Shown: positions 9,096 to 18,272, counted from the first letter of the stretch. The stretch is 64,000 nt of DNA from TMED27 sp050633165 (GCA_050633165.1 JBOEFZ010000014.1:1-64000); one strand, 5' to 3'. Numbers and translations: made by a program. Notes: generated from the letters alone by a model not told the origin.

Positions 9096-9240
9096 AACCC
9101 TTCCGCAAAAAGTCATCTTTTGGTAATCTGCTTCGTCACTGCGATACTCGGATGCGCACGTACACCCACGTACGCTTACGCTCCTGCGTTTCTTGTTCCT
9201 CGCATCTTATCCAAAATCTAACCTTTTGCGGAAGGGTTCT
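9094..9240. repeat. 147-bp element bounded by perfect 17-bp inverted repeats
   Basis: The left end AGAACCCTTCCGCAAAA and the right end TTTTGCGGAAGGGTTCT are exact reverse complements. The interior is rich in short C- and T-rich words (GCTTACGCTCCTGCG, TTCCTCGCATC) like those in the units at 11701 and 35022. It overlaps the mutL stop codon and could also act as its transcription terminator. Confidence 0.85.
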
Positions 9241-9313
9241 ATAATACACATTCGACAATTTTCGACGGCTGTATTATCCTTAATCGAAACGACTATGTTT
9301 AAAGGATTGAGTT

Positions 9314-9847
9314 ATGGCAGATAAAGAGCAAAAGACGATTTATAATATTTACGGGTTATTCGGGGTGACGCTTGCGTTGTCGATTGTACCGACGATTTCG
9401 GCGGCGAGCATTTGTTTGGTATTTTTTCTTGTGACGTTGATTGCGGCGTATGTTCTGCGCGGGAGGGCGGAGGAGAATAGCCTGATCGAAAATCATATGA
9501 CTTACGTAATCCGGACGGTTTGGATTGTGTCGTTACTGTCGGTTGTCACGGTTGGGTTGGCGACGCTTTATATGTTGCCGCGTATTGATTATACGGCGTT
9601 TCAATCTTGCGCGGATGCGATTGCGGGGCAAGGGGTTGCCGCGCTTGAGGCGATGGGCATGGCGGAGCTGCAGGCTTTGACGCAGCCTTGTGTGAGTGAT
9701 TTTGTGAATATGAACCATAATACGCTGCTCATGGCGGCGTTGATTGGGGGGGTGCCGTTGATTTTGTATATGGGATATCGTTTTGCGAAAGGTGTTAGCC
9801 GCGCGGCGAAGGGGTATCGGCTGGCGAATCCGAAGAGTTGGGTTTGA
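9314..9847 (+). CDS. Predicted four-helix inner-membrane protein
   Basis: 177 residues, family not firmly recognised. Hydrophobic segments lie at about 13-30, 33-50, 72-93 and 137-157, separated by short loops. A central loop of about 40 residues holds two cysteines (FQSCADAI and QPCVSDF) that could form a disulfide. The C-terminus is basic. It is loosely like DUF4870-type membrane proteins. A clear AAAGGA ribosome-binding site precedes the ATG. It stands alone between two repeat elements. Confidence 0.75.
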   Translation: MADKEQKTIYNIYGLFGVTLALSIVPTISAASICLVFFLVTLIAAYVLRGRAEENSLIENHMTYVIRTVWIVSLLSVVTVGLATLYMLPRIDYTAFQSCADAIAGQGVAALEAMGMAELQALTQPCVSDFVNMNHNTLLMAALIGGVPLILYMGYRFAKGVSRAAKGYRLANPKSWV

Positions 9848-9893
9848 TTTTTAAACCGCGGAGACGCGGAGGGCGCGGAGTTTTTTTGAGAGA

Positions 9894-9965
9894 CGTCATT
9901 GCACGCTTTATGCGTGTAATCTATCTCGCGGTGAGTAGATTACACGGATAAACCGTGTAATGACG
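9894..9965. repeat. Short palindromic repeat, CGTCATTGC family variant
   Basis: Begins CGTCATTGCACGC and ends GTGTAATGACG. The inner part pairs as well (GTGTAATCTA with TAGATTACAC). It lies at the 3' side of the minus-strand ATP12 gene. A TAAACCGCGGAGACGCGG unit is directly upstream at 9851. Confidence 0.75.
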
Positions 9966-9975
9966 ACAGCTCTGC

Positions 9976-10680
9976 TTACAATAGATCGAGATAGCGGAGG
10001 GCGGCTTTTAGCTCTGCTTTGATGATATTGTCTTTTTGTTCTTGGGCGGGATCGGGGCCGTAGAAGTCTTCGTTGTAGATTTCGGCTTTGAAATTTTCTT
10101 CGATGCGCATGGCGGTGAAGATTTCGGGGGCGGTGCGTCCCTCCTCCATCGCGTTCATGGCTAGGACTAGCGAGCCAGCCAATGAGGATACTAATTGCAG
10201 GACGGTGAAATGTGCGTCGTCTAGGGCGGTTACGTAATCGGTGACGGCTTTGTGGGCTTGCTCGCTTTGGGTGATCGCGGTGAGGCCGGTGGTGGTTTTG
10301 AGTGGGGTTTTGAAATATGTTTCGAACCATTTGAGGTAGGGATTTAGGGTGATTTCTTGCGCCTCTTTCAGTGCGGGTGGTTCGTCGGTGAAGTAGCAAA
10401 CAAGGTCGGTATCGAGATATTTAAGCAGCGTGTTTTGGATGGTTTCGCGCTCCGCCCCGATGCGGTCGATTTGGGTGGAGAGGATTTGGGTGAGGGGCAT
10501 TGTGTCGGGCTTGATCTCCTCCTCTTGCGCCATCCATTCGGATTGCAGGGCGTTGGCGATGGCATTGTTTCCGGCGATGAGTGTTGCCTTCATCGGGGTT
10601 TTTACGGGACGGCCGTCGAGGTGGATCTCAAAGCCGCCGTCGGTTTTGTGGGTTGAGACTAGTGTGTAGAAGCGTTTCAT
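9976..10680 (-). CDS. ATP12 family F1-ATPase assembly chaperone
   Basis: 234 residues matching the ATP12 family, whose mitochondrial members bind the F1 alpha subunit during ATP synthase assembly. It begins with a short beta-rich part (FEIHLDGRPVKTP). The family core follows, with the stretches WMAQEEEIKPDTMPLTQ and TDLVCYF, then SLAGSLVLAMNAMEEG. The family is nearly confined to alphaproteobacteria and mitochondria. The start codon overlaps the stop of the AsmA-like gene (ATGA), so translation is coupled. The usual neighbour, a HAD phosphatase between rluC and this gene, is not present. Confidence 0.9.
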   Translation of the reverse strand: MKRFYTLVSTHKTDGGFEIHLDGRPVKTPMKATLIAGNNAIANALQSEWMAQEEEIKPDTMPLTQILSTQIDRIGAERETIQNTLLKYLDTDLVCYFTDEPPALKEAQEITLNPYLKWFETYFKTPLKTTTGLTAITQSEQAHKAVTDYVTALDDAHFTVLQLVSSLAGSLVLAMNAMEEGRTAPEIFTAMRIEENFKAEIYNEDFYGPDPAQEQKDNIIKAELKAALRYLDLL

Positions 10681-11678
10681 CGTGCGGGAACTCCTACTGC
10701 TTGTTTCAGGACGCTTAACTTGCCGTCTTCGCGTTTAAGGATGAGGGCGGCCGCGCGTTCGGTTTTTCCGTCATTGATGAAAGTTTGGGCGTTGAGTTTT
10801 GCGTCGATATCCATGGTTGTGTTTTTGAGGGCGAAGATTTCGCTCCATGCCGTTAGCATATTCATGAGGCGTGATCCGCCCTCGAAATCTGCCATGTCGA
10901 AACGGTAGGCGTTGAGGCGGCCGCTTAATTTTTGCCTGCTAACTTCGATGTCCATTTCGGTTTCGGTTTTATGTTCTATCGTTTTTACATCGCCGCGAAT
11001 GCTCATATTGCCATTGCGGTTACGGAGGATGGAGAATGCGCCGCTTAGGATTTCTTGCCCGTTATGGGCGGCGGTGAAATCACGGATGTGGAAGCCGCCG
11101 ATTTTGCGGGGGCGGAAAATGCCTTTGGCGGTGATCGTGCCGACATTCATGATGAAATCACCGTCTTGGGGGAGGGTGAAGTTTTTGCCTTTGCTCTGCA
11201 GCGCAATTTCGGCGTTTATTTTATGGGGGCCGATTTTTCCTTGGGCCGCGAGGAAGGCTTCGCCCGTTGGCGTTTCATCGATGCCGATGCGCTCAATCTC
11301 GACGCTTTGGGCATTGAGGGTGCCGGGGAGGAAGCTTGCGCCTTCGATTTGCAGGTTTTGGAGTTTGCTGCGGCTGGTGATGACGTCCCAGAAGCTGATT
11401 TTCAATAGGGCGCTTTCGATGCGGCCTTCGGCGATGAGGTCATCGTCTTTGTGGAGTTCGATGTTGCCGGCGTCGATTGTGACGGCGGGGAAGAAGGTCA
11501 TTTTATGCAGTGTTCCGATCTCTGCGCGCATGCCGGTGGCGGCGGTGATGTAATCTGAGACGGCGGCTTTTAGGTTATCCGAGCTGCCGCCCATATTGGC
11601 CAGCACGGTTAGCATCACCGCGAAAAAGGCGATGAGTATGGCGGTGATTTTGATGATGCGGGATAGCCACTTGCGCAT
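10677..11678 (-). CDS. AsmA-like membrane-anchored periplasmic protein
   Basis: About 333 residues from the ATG at 11678. A positively charged start (MRKWLSRIIK) is followed by one hydrophobic helix, then a long beta-rich region. The part just after the helix (AAVSDYITAATGMRAEIG) is typical of AsmA-family proteins, where a hydrophobic groove is proposed to carry lipids across the periplasm. It is short compared with AsmA or TamB. An upstream in-frame start at 11705 adds only nine residues and is less likely. The substrate and partners are unknown. Confidence 0.72.
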   Translation of the reverse strand: MRKWLSRIIKITAILIAFFAVMLTVLANMGGSSDNLKAAVSDYITAATGMRAEIGTLHKMTFFPAVTIDAGNIELHKDDDLIAEGRIESALLKISFWDVITSRSKLQNLQIEGASFLPGTLNAQSVEIERIGIDETPTGEAFLAAQGKIGPHKINAEIALQSKGKNFTLPQDGDFIMNVGTITAKGIFRPRKIGGFHIRDFTAAHNGQEILSGAFSILRNRNGNMSIRGDVKTIEHKTETEMDIEVSRQKLSGRLNAYRFDMADFEGGSRLMNMLTAWSEIFALKNTTMDIDAKLNAQTFINDGKTERAAALILKREDGKLSVLKQAVGVPAR

Positions 11679-11713
11679 TGTGAATCTTCCTATTTTAAAA
11701 GCCACTTTTTTAC

Positions 11714-11798
11714 GAAAATGCTTTGCATTTTCTAGTTTTACGCGCTTCTCGCGCGCCTCGCACTTGCTCGGTACAATTTTGAAACGCGGGTTTCAAAA
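11714..11798. repeat. Cluster of small hairpins between rluC and the AsmA-like gene
   Basis: Two perfect hairpins, GAAAATGC-TTT-GCATTTTC (11714-11732) and TTTTGAAAC-GCGG-GTTTCAAAA (11777-11798), flank a C-rich stretch with GCGCTTCTCGCGCGCCTCGC. The composition resembles the interior of the elements at 9094 and 35022. Confidence 0.65.
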
Positions 11799-11826
11799 TC
11801 ACTATTTTTTCTTATACCCCTTATCC

Positions 11827-12825
11827 CTAATTCGCAAAAGGATCGGTTTTTAGGTTAGGGCTAAATCCTAGGGCTTTCCAGCTTTTCTTTAGCTCGGGCG
11901 GTAGGGGCGCGGTGATATCCAGCGTGCCGTTGCGGAAAGGGTGCGCCATGATGATGCGGCGGGCGTGGAGGTGGAGGCGGTTGGCCATGTCCACGCCTTT
12001 TAAATCCGCTTCGGCTTTGCGTCTTGCTTCGTGCCATTCTTCTTGTTCGGGCAGGCGGGCGTATTTTTTATCGCCGACGATGGGGCAGCCGATGGCTTCG
12101 GCATGGACGCGGATTTGGTGGGTGCGTCCGGTGCGCGGCCAAAAGGCGACGAAGGCGGCGGAGGTTAAAGCTTTTTCAAGGACGATGAAATCGGTGATGG
12201 CGGTTTTGCCCTCTTCTTCATCGATGACCATGCGTTCCTTATTGCTACCGCCGGATTTGATGAGGGGGGCTTTGATTGTGCCTTCTTCTTGGTGCGGGGT
12301 CGGGGAGGTGATGGCCCAGTAGATTTTCTTGATCTCGCGGGATTTGAAGGCATCGCCCATTTTGGTGGCCGCATTTGATGAACGCGCGAGGAGGAGGATG
12401 CCGCTCGTGTCCTTATCAAGGCGGTGGACGAGGCGCGGGCGGATGCCGTTTTTATCCTTTAACCCGTCTAACATGCCGTCGATATGTATCTTTGTTTTTG
12501 TACCGCCTTGGGAAGCGACGCCGTGGGGTTTGTTGATGGCGATGATGTCGGCGTCCTCATAAATCACGAGGGATTTGATGTAGGCGATGTCTTTGTCGGA
12601 GAGCTTTCCCGGTCTGCTGAGGGGTTTATTGTCATAGGGCGGGACGCGCACATTTTGTCCGGCGGCAAGCTTTGTGTCGGCTTTGGCACGTTTGCTATCG
12701 ACGCGGACTTCGCCTTTGCGGATGACCTTTTGGATGAGGCCGTAGGGCATGCCTTGTTTTTTGAGCCAGCGATCTAGGCGCTGCCCGTCATCATCTTGGG
12801 TGACTTCGATATTTTGTACGCTCAT
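11827..12825 (-). CDS. rluC: RluA-family 23S rRNA pseudouridine synthase, RluC-like
   Basis: 332 residues. An N-terminal S4 RNA-binding domain (residues about 10-70, RLDRWLKKQG...RKGEVRVDSKRAK) is followed by the RluA catalytic domain. The latter has HRLDKDTSGILLLAR, whose aspartate is the nucleophile, and RTGRTHQIRVH. It converts specific uridines of 23S rRNA to pseudouridine; RluC rather than RluD is inferred from the crcB and rarA neighbourhood. Its start overlaps the crcB stop by four bases (ATGA). Confidence 0.9.
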   Translation of the reverse strand: MSVQNIEVTQDDDGQRLDRWLKKQGMPYGLIQKVIRKGEVRVDSKRAKADTKLAAGQNVRVPPYDNKPLSRPGKLSDKDIAYIKSLVIYEDADIIAINKPHGVASQGGTKTKIHIDGMLDGLKDKNGIRPRLVHRLDKDTSGILLLARSSNAATKMGDAFKSREIKKIYWAITSPTPHQEEGTIKAPLIKSGGSNKERMVIDEEEGKTAITDFIVLEKALTSAAFVAFWPRTGRTHQIRVHAEAIGCPIVGDKKYARLPEQEEWHEARRKAEADLKGVDMANRLHLHARRIIMAHPFRNGTLDITAPLPPELKKSWKALGFSPNLKTDPFAN

Positions 12826-13205
12826 GCGGTGATCCTCCAGATCAAATAGGTGCCCAGCGCCAATGCGGCGATGGATAATGTTAGTGAGCCAAGCACATAA
12901 ATGCCCGCGCCGATAAGATCGCCGCGCGTCCAGAGCGTCATAGCGTCCAGCGAAAATGTTGAAAATGTTGTGAAGGACCCTAGGACACCGACGGTGAAGA
13001 ACATTTTCACCTCGTTCGAAATTTGCCCTGTTGTCATGAAAAATGTGACCAGCGCGCCCATGGCGAATGAGCCGATAACATTAACCGCCAATGTGCCATA
13101 TGGGAAAGGCTGCGCGATGAGCTTTGTCAGCCCCATATGCATGGCGTATCTTAGGACTGCGCCTAATGCTCCACCGGTGGCGATTGCAGCTATTGTGTTG
13201 ATCAT
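12822..13205 (-). CDS. crcB: Fluoride ion channel CrcB/FluC
   Basis: 127 residues with four membrane helices. Conserved words are GGALGAVLRY in helix 1, GTLAVNVIGSF in helix 2 and GVLGSFTTFSTFSLD in helix 3, which holds the phenylalanine and threonine residues lining the fluoride path. Family members work as antiparallel dimers that export fluoride. No fluoride riboswitch is evident in the 47-bp gap to the divergent DMT transporter. It overlaps rluC by four bases. Confidence 0.95.
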   Translation of the reverse strand: MINTIAAIATGGALGAVLRYAMHMGLTKLIAQPFPYGTLAVNVIGSFAMGALVTFFMTTGQISNEVKMFFTVGVLGSFTTFSTFSLDAMTLWTRGDLIGAGIYVLGSLTLSIAALALGTYLIWRITA

Positions 13206-13252
13206 GTTTCTACCCTACAAGTGTTGGATCGTTTGTAATAGAGTTTCTTCGT

Positions 13253-14128
13253 ATGTTCAATCACTTAAGTACAACACAAAAAGGGATGGCGCTTGCGCTC
13301 ATCGGGTATACGGCGTTCGCGTTTAGTGATGCGAATGTTAAGCATCTGAGCGAAATTGGCTATTCCAGTTTTCAAATTATCGTTAGCCTTACGGCGATTG
13401 GGGCGGGATTGATGTTGGTTTTTTCTTCGTTTTTGGGCGGGGTACAGAGCCTTAGGGATGTGGGGAATTTTAAGACGCACGGGGTGCGGATTGTGTTTAA
13501 TACGGCGGTGAATGTGTTGTTTGTTTATTGCATTGCGCGGATGCCGATTGCGAGTTTGTATACGGTGATCTTCACCCTGCCCTTTATTGCCGCGATTTTA
13601 TCGATGATTATTTATAAAGAGCGCGTGAGTGTGCAGCGGTGGATTTCCATTGTTGCGGGGTTTAGCGGCGTTGTAGTGGCGTTTCAGCCATGGCAGGGGG
13701 GGGCGGATTTATTCCTGCTGGCGCTTGCGTTTGTGAATACGGTTTGTATTGCTTCGACCTTTTTGGCGGCTCGGAATTTAAAAGGGTCGAGTTTACTTGC
13801 GATCGGGTTTTATCCGGTTTTGGGGTCGTGTCTTTTGCTTATGCCGCTCGCGGTGATGAATTTTACGGCGTACGAGATTACGCATGTACCGTTTTTTGTG
13901 TTGGCGGGGATCTTGATGAGCACGGGGGTAATTTGCGTCTCCTTTGCCTTTAAAATTGCGGATAGTGCGGTTGTGACCCCGATTGTTTATACGGAGATTT
14001 TATGGGCGGTGATTTTTGGCGTGCTGGTGTTCGGGGATTATCCGGATCGTTGGATGTTGGTGGGGGTTGGCATTATTATTCTGAGCGGGGTTTACATGCT
14101 GCATAGCGAGAATAGCGCAAAAAAATAG
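13253..14128 (+). CDS. EamA/DMT-superfamily transporter
   Basis: 291 residues with about ten hydrophobic segments arranged as two EamA repeats (roughly residues 10-140 and 150-285). YTAFAFSDANVKHLSE at the start, the end of the first repeat near FSGVVVAFQPW and the second-repeat word TPIVYTEILWAVIFGVLVFGD are typical of this drug/metabolite transporter family. The substrate cannot be read from sequence. It is divergent from crcB and ends in a strong bidirectional terminator. Confidence 0.88.
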   Translation: MFNHLSTTQKGMALALIGYTAFAFSDANVKHLSEIGYSSFQIIVSLTAIGAGLMLVFSSFLGGVQSLRDVGNFKTHGVRIVFNTAVNVLFVYCIARMPIASLYTVIFTLPFIAAILSMIIYKERVSVQRWISIVAGFSGVVVAFQPWQGGADLFLLALAFVNTVCIASTFLAARNLKGSSLLAIGFYPVLGSCLLLMPLAVMNFTAYEITHVPFFVLAGILMSTGVICVSFAFKIADSAVVTPIVYTEILWAVIFGVLVFGDYPDRWMLVGVGIIILSGVYMLHSENSAKK

Positions 14129-14156
14129 CCAGCCTCTGATGCGAGGCTGGCTATTT
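14123..14156. terminator. Bidirectional intrinsic terminator
   Basis: A perfect 14-bp stem (AAATAGCCAGCCTC with GAGGCTGGCTATTT) encloses a six-base loop. It is flanked by A-rich sequence on the left and T-rich sequence on the right. It separates the convergent DMT transporter and chemoreceptor genes and contains the transporter's TAG stop. Confidence 0.9.
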
Positions 14157-14180
14157 TGTATGCTTCAATCTGAAACGGTA

Positions 14181-15716
14181 TTACATCTGCTTCACGCTTT
14201 CCAAGAAGGCATCGACGCGGGTTTGCAGGTCGCCGGATTGCTCGGACAAGCCTTTTGCGACCTCTAGCATGGTTGTGGCGGCTTCACCGGTTTCACCTGC
14301 GGCTTGTTGTACGCCACCGATGTTCGAGGATACTTCCTGTGTTGCGGCGGATTGCTCTTCTACTGCGCCGGAGATTGCCGTGCTGATTTCATTCACGTTC
14401 GAGATTACTTCGGTAATCTTTTTGATTGTCGCCGCAGTGGTTTGGGAGACATTTTGGATATCACCGATTTGCGAGGAGATTTCCTCGGTTGCCTTGGCGG
14501 TTTCGGCCGCGAGGGTTTTGACCTCGGACGCGACAACGGCGAAGCCTTTACCGGCGTCACCGGCGCGCGCAGCCTCAATCGTCGCGTTCAGCGCGAGGAG
14601 GTTTGTTTGATCCGCGATATCGGAGATAAGCTGCGTTACCTCGCCGATTTTCGAGGCTGCTTCGACGAGGCTGGCGACTAGCTCTTCGGAGCGGCGGGCT
14701 TCTTCAACCGCTTCGCCAACGATTGTCACGGAATTTGTTACCTGTCCGGATATTTCATTGACGGAGGATGATAATTCCTGCGTTGCCGAGGCAACGGTGC
14801 TTGATTGTACGCTTGTCTCTTCGGCGGCGGCGGCGAGGGTTTGTGCCGTTCCTTGCATTTGTGTTGAAGAGGCCGAAAGCGATTCAACCAAAGAGGATAC
14901 ATTGGTTTCAAAATCCATCGCCAAACGGGCATTTTCTTCCTTACGCGGTGTAAGGTCAGTTGCGAATTTTACGACTTTGAATGGCTTTCCGTTCATATCG
15001 AAAATCGGGTTATATGATGCCTCGATCCAGACTTCCTTTCCGCCCTTGCCAAGGCGTTTATACTGCCCGCTGGAAAATTCACCCGTGCCGAGGGCTTTCC
15101 AAAAATCTTTATATTCCTGAGAGGCGGCGAAGGCGGGTTCGGCGAACATGCTATGGTGTTTTCCCTTCACCTCATCAAGAGAATACCCCATGACGCTGAG
15201 GAAGTTTTCATTGGCATCAATGATTGTGCCGTCCATTTCAAAATGGATGACGGCTTGTGAACGGCTTAACGACTCGACCTGTCCGGTGTAATCCATCATT
15301 TTGGAATCAAACCATTCCATCGCGGAACCCAAACGTGATCCATCGGCAGCGAAAAGGGGAATGGCACGCAGGCTAAAGACATGTCCGCTTAGGGAAATTG
15401 TTGTTTCATACGGCTCGTTCAATACCGCTAGCATTTTACGTTGATGGGAGGGATCTTTGTGGAAATCATCGATATTTGTACCAATCAGGTTTTTGACGGA
15501 AAAGTTTGGCAACGCTTTTTTGATGTCGCCTTCAACGGAGCTTAAGAAATCCAGCACGGCATTATTGGCGGCAATGATATTGAGGTCTGTATCGATGATC
15601 ATCATTCTTGCCGAAACATCCATAAATGTAGCTAAAATCGCATCAACTTCGAGGGTGTTTTTGCTGCCCCCTTTTGAACCAAAACCCAGTATATTTGAAA
15701 CAGCATTGCCAGACAT
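14181..15716 (-). CDS. Soluble PAS-domain methyl-accepting chemotaxis protein
   Basis: About 511 residues from the ATG at 15716. No transmembrane helix or HAMP domain is seen, so it is cytoplasmic. Two PAS domains (about 28-138 and 146-257; the second ends with a PAC-like VWIEASYNPIFDMNGKPFKVVKF) precede a chemoreceptor signalling domain. That domain's hairpin tip is recognisable as ISDIADQTNLLALNATIEAAR. Ala/Glu/Gln-rich heptads on both sides could hold methylation sites. It probably senses an internal cue such as redox state or a ligand, and signals through CheW/CheA. No che gene is in the window. Confidence 0.92.
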   Translation of the reverse strand: MSGNAVSNILGFGSKGGSKNTLEVDAILATFMDVSARMMIIDTDLNIIAANNAVLDFLSSVEGDIKKALPNFSVKNLIGTNIDDFHKDPSHQRKMLAVLNEPYETTISLSGHVFSLRAIPLFAADGSRLGSAMEWFDSKMMDYTGQVESLSRSQAVIHFEMDGTIIDANENFLSVMGYSLDEVKGKHHSMFAEPAFAASQEYKDFWKALGTGEFSSGQYKRLGKGGKEVWIEASYNPIFDMNGKPFKVVKFATDLTPRKEENARLAMDFETNVSSLVESLSASSTQMQGTAQTLAAAAEETSVQSSTVASATQELSSSVNEISGQVTNSVTIVGEAVEEARRSEELVASLVEAASKIGEVTQLISDIADQTNLLALNATIEAARAGDAGKGFAVVASEVKTLAAETAKATEEISSQIGDIQNVSQTTAATIKKITEVISNVNEISTAISGAVEEQSAATQEVSSNIGGVQQAAGETGEAATTMLEVAKGLSEQSGDLQTRVDAFLESVKQM

Positions 15717-15897
15717 TCTTGTCCTCCTCGAGATTATAAAAGCCAATTTATCTTGTCCGAGCACAAGGAAGGCCGTGCCTGATCATGCTCATGTCATTCA
15801 TATCAGTTATATTTACGCAGAGAAAAATGGATAATTTCAAAGATTCTATCACAGGAAAATGCGCTATGCCTATGAAAATTTTATTGCTTAGCGCATT

Positions 15898-17175
15898 TTA
15901 TCGATGGCGTAGCCTCTCCCAATATTCGAGGCGCTTATTGATTTCGCGTTCAAAGCCGCGCTGTGCGGGTTGATAGAAGCTTTTGCGCGGGAGGGTGTCG
16001 GGGAAATATGAGAGGCCGGAGAAGCCTTCCTCCGTGTCGTGATCATAGATGTAGCCCATACCATAGCCTTCATCTTTCATCATATTCGTTGGCGCGTTCA
16101 TGGCATGTTTGGGTGGCATGAGGGAGCCATGTTGTTTGGCGGCGGTTTTTGCGGCCTTTATCGCCATGTAGGACGCGTTTGATTTTGGCGCGCATGCGAG
16201 GTAGGTGCAGGCTTGGGCCAGAGCGAGTTCTCCTTCCGGCAGGCCGAGGCGCTCATAGGCTTGCCATGCCGCGATGGTGAGGGGGAGGGCATGCGGGTCG
16301 GCGTTGGAGATGTCTTCACTGGCGACGCAGGTCATGCGGCGGAAGATGGTGTCGGGGTCTTCGCCACCCGTCAGCATGCGCGCCATCCAGTATAAAGCAG
16401 CGTCGGCGTCGCTGGCGCGTAGGGATTTGTGGAAGGCGGAGAGGAGGTTGTAATGCGCTTCATCGCCCTTATCGTAGACAGGGGCGCGGCGGTGGATGAG
16501 TTGGAGAAGCTGTTCTTCATTTAGCGTGTCGGTTTGCGCGGCGATTTGCTCGACCATGGAGAGGAGGTAGCGCCCATCGCCATCGGCGAGGGTTTTGAGG
16601 AGGGTTCGTGCCTCGGGCGTTAGGGGGAGCGGCGCTTGCTTTTCCGCCTTTTGCAGGAGGGTTTCCAGCGCGTCATCATCGAGGCGTTTAAGCACCATGA
16701 CTTGCGCGCGGGAGAGCAGCGCAGCATTTAGCTCGAATGAGGGGTTTTCCGTTGTTGCGCCGATGAGGGTGATGGTGCCGTCCTCCATCACCGGCAGGAA
16801 AGCGTCTTGTTGGGATTTATTGAAGCGGTGGATTTCGTCGACGAATAATAATGTGCTCTGCCCGTTGGCTTTGCGGATTTTTGCGGCTTCGAAAACTTTA
16901 CGCAGGTCAGCCACGCCGGAGAATATGGCGGAGATTTGCTCGAAATGCTGATCTGTATGATCGGCGAGGATACGTGCAAGCGTGGTTTTACCGCAGCCCG
17001 GCGGCCCCCAGAATATGATGGAGGGGATAAAGCCTCCGCTTAGGGTTTTGGCGAGCGGTTCGATGACATGCCCCTGCCCTACTACGTCCTTGATGCTTTG
17101 CGGGCGCAGGCGGTCGGCAAGAGGGCGGTTTTGATCCGCATTTTCTTTGGCTTCCGATGCAAATAAATCTGCCAC
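15898..17175 (-). CDS. rarA: Replication-associated recombination protein RarA (MgsA), AAA+ ATPase
   Basis: About 425 residues. It has Walker A GPPGCGKTTLA, Walker B LLFVDEIHRFNK and the sensor word GATTENPSFELNAALLSR. The C-terminal tetramerisation region carries YLACAPKSNASYMAI. RarA acts at stalled replication forks. The start is set at the GTG at 17175, giving VADLFASEAKENAD, which matches the usual N-terminus and has an AAGG ribosome-binding site. A TTG at 17244 would add 23 unusual residues and run almost into the divergent nadA start. Confidence 0.93.
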   Translation of the reverse strand: MADLFASEAKENADQNRPLADRLRPQSIKDVVGQGHVIEPLAKTLSGGFIPSIIFWGPPGCGKTTLARILADHTDQHFEQISAIFSGVADLRKVFEAAKIRKANGQSTLLFVDEIHRFNKSQQDAFLPVMEDGTITLIGATTENPSFELNAALLSRAQVMVLKRLDDDALETLLQKAEKQAPLPLTPEARTLLKTLADGDGRYLLSMVEQIAAQTDTLNEEQLLQLIHRRAPVYDKGDEAHYNLLSAFHKSLRASDADAALYWMARMLTGGEDPDTIFRRMTCVASEDISNADPHALPLTIAAWQAYERLGLPEGELALAQACTYLACAPKSNASYMAIKAAKTAAKQHGSLMPPKHAMNAPTNMMKDEGYGMGYIYDHDTEEGFSGLSYFPDTLPRKSFYQPAQRGFEREINKRLEYWERLRHR

Positions 17176-17246
17176 TTTTCTTGACCTTGCCCCCAGTTTT
17201 ATGAAAGATACATCTTTCTTACAACACGCGTTAAGGATCGACAAGC

Positions 17247-18272
17247 ATGTCAGCGGAACGTTTAGAATATAATGATGAAATTGCAGCAGCGACGGCGCCG
17301 GTTTATGAGCAGCTAAAGCATCAATATAAGGAGGCGCATTGGAAGACGCTCGCGCCTTATATCTTTGAGATCAACCGCCTTAAGCGTGAGAAGAATGCGG
17401 TAATTTTGGCGCATAACTATATGACGCCGGATATTTTTTACGGGGTTGGTGATGTGACGGGGGATTCGTTGATGCTCGCGCAGAAGGCCGCCGAAAGTGA
17501 TGCGGATATTATCGTGCAATGCGGTGTGCATTTTATGGCGGAAACGGCGAAGATTTTATGCCCCGAAAAGACCGTTTTGATGCCGGATATGGAGGCGGGT
17601 TGCTCGCTTTCGGAGAGCATTACGGGGGAAGATATTCGCAAGCTTAAGGCGCAGTATCCGGGCGTTCCGGTTGTGACCTATGTGAACACTTCGGCGGATG
17701 TGAAGGCGGAGACGGATGTTTGTTGTACCTCCTCCAACGCGGTGAAGATTATTCGCGCATTAATTGCGCAGGGGCATAAGCAAATCATTATGACGCCGGA
17801 TCAATTTTTGGCGAAAAATGTTGCGAACGAAGTGCGCGAGGAAGCGCCGGATGTGGAGATTATTATTTGGGAAGGGTCGTGCATGGTGCATGAGCGCTTT
17901 ACCCCCGATGATGTGCGCCGCGTACGGGCGGAGCACCCGTCGGCGTTTGTGTTGGCGCATCCCGAATGCCCACCCAATGTCATGGCAGAGGCGGATTTTA
18001 GCGGATCAACCGCACAGATGGACGATTATATTAAAGAGCATAAGCCGCCTAAGGCTGTGCTCATGACCGAATGTTCGATGGGGAGTAATCTGGCGGCAGC
18101 GAACCCGAGCGTTGAGATGCTCGGGACATGTCAGATGTGTCCGCATATGAAGCGGATTTCCTTGCCGAAGATATTGAAGAGTTTACAGACCTTGCAACCC
18201 GAAGTGATTGTCGAGCCGGAAATTGCGAAACGGGCGCGTAAGGCCGTGGATCGTATGTTGGAGTTGAGTTAG
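17247..18272 (+). CDS. nadA: Quinolinate synthase
   Basis: Makes quinolinate from iminoaspartate and dihydroxyacetone phosphate in de novo NAD synthesis, using a [4Fe-4S] cluster. 341 residues. Family words visible are LAHNYMTPDIFYGVGDVTGDSL, VQCGVHFMAETAKIL, MPDMEAGCSLSESI, SSNAVKI, WEGSCMVHERF, HPECP and GTCQMCPHMKRI; the conserved cysteines lie in the first, middle and last of these. An AAGGA site precedes the ATG. nadB, which supplies iminoaspartate, is not beside it; the next gene is a GIY-YIG insertion and then nadC. Confidence 0.95.
   Translation: MSAERLEYNDEIAAATAPVYEQLKHQYKEAHWKTLAPYIFEINRLKREKNAVILAHNYMTPDIFYGVGDVTGDSLMLAQKAAESDADIIVQCGVHFMAETAKILCPEKTVLMPDMEAGCSLSESITGEDIRKLKAQYPGVPVVTYVNTSADVKAETDVCCTSSNAVKIIRALIAQGHKQIIMTPDQFLAKNVANEVREEAPDVEIIIWEGSCMVHERFTPDDVRRVRAEHPSAFVLAHPECPPNVMAEADFSGSTAQMDDYIKEHKPPKAVLMTECSMGSNLAAANPSVEMLGTCQMCPHMKRISLPKILKSLQTLQPEVIVEPEIAKRARKAVDRMLELS

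Noticed and set aside
17176..17244. TTG start for rarA
   Set aside because: Adds residues not found in RarA and leaves two bases to nadA; the GTG at 17175 has a ribosome-binding site and the usual N-terminus.
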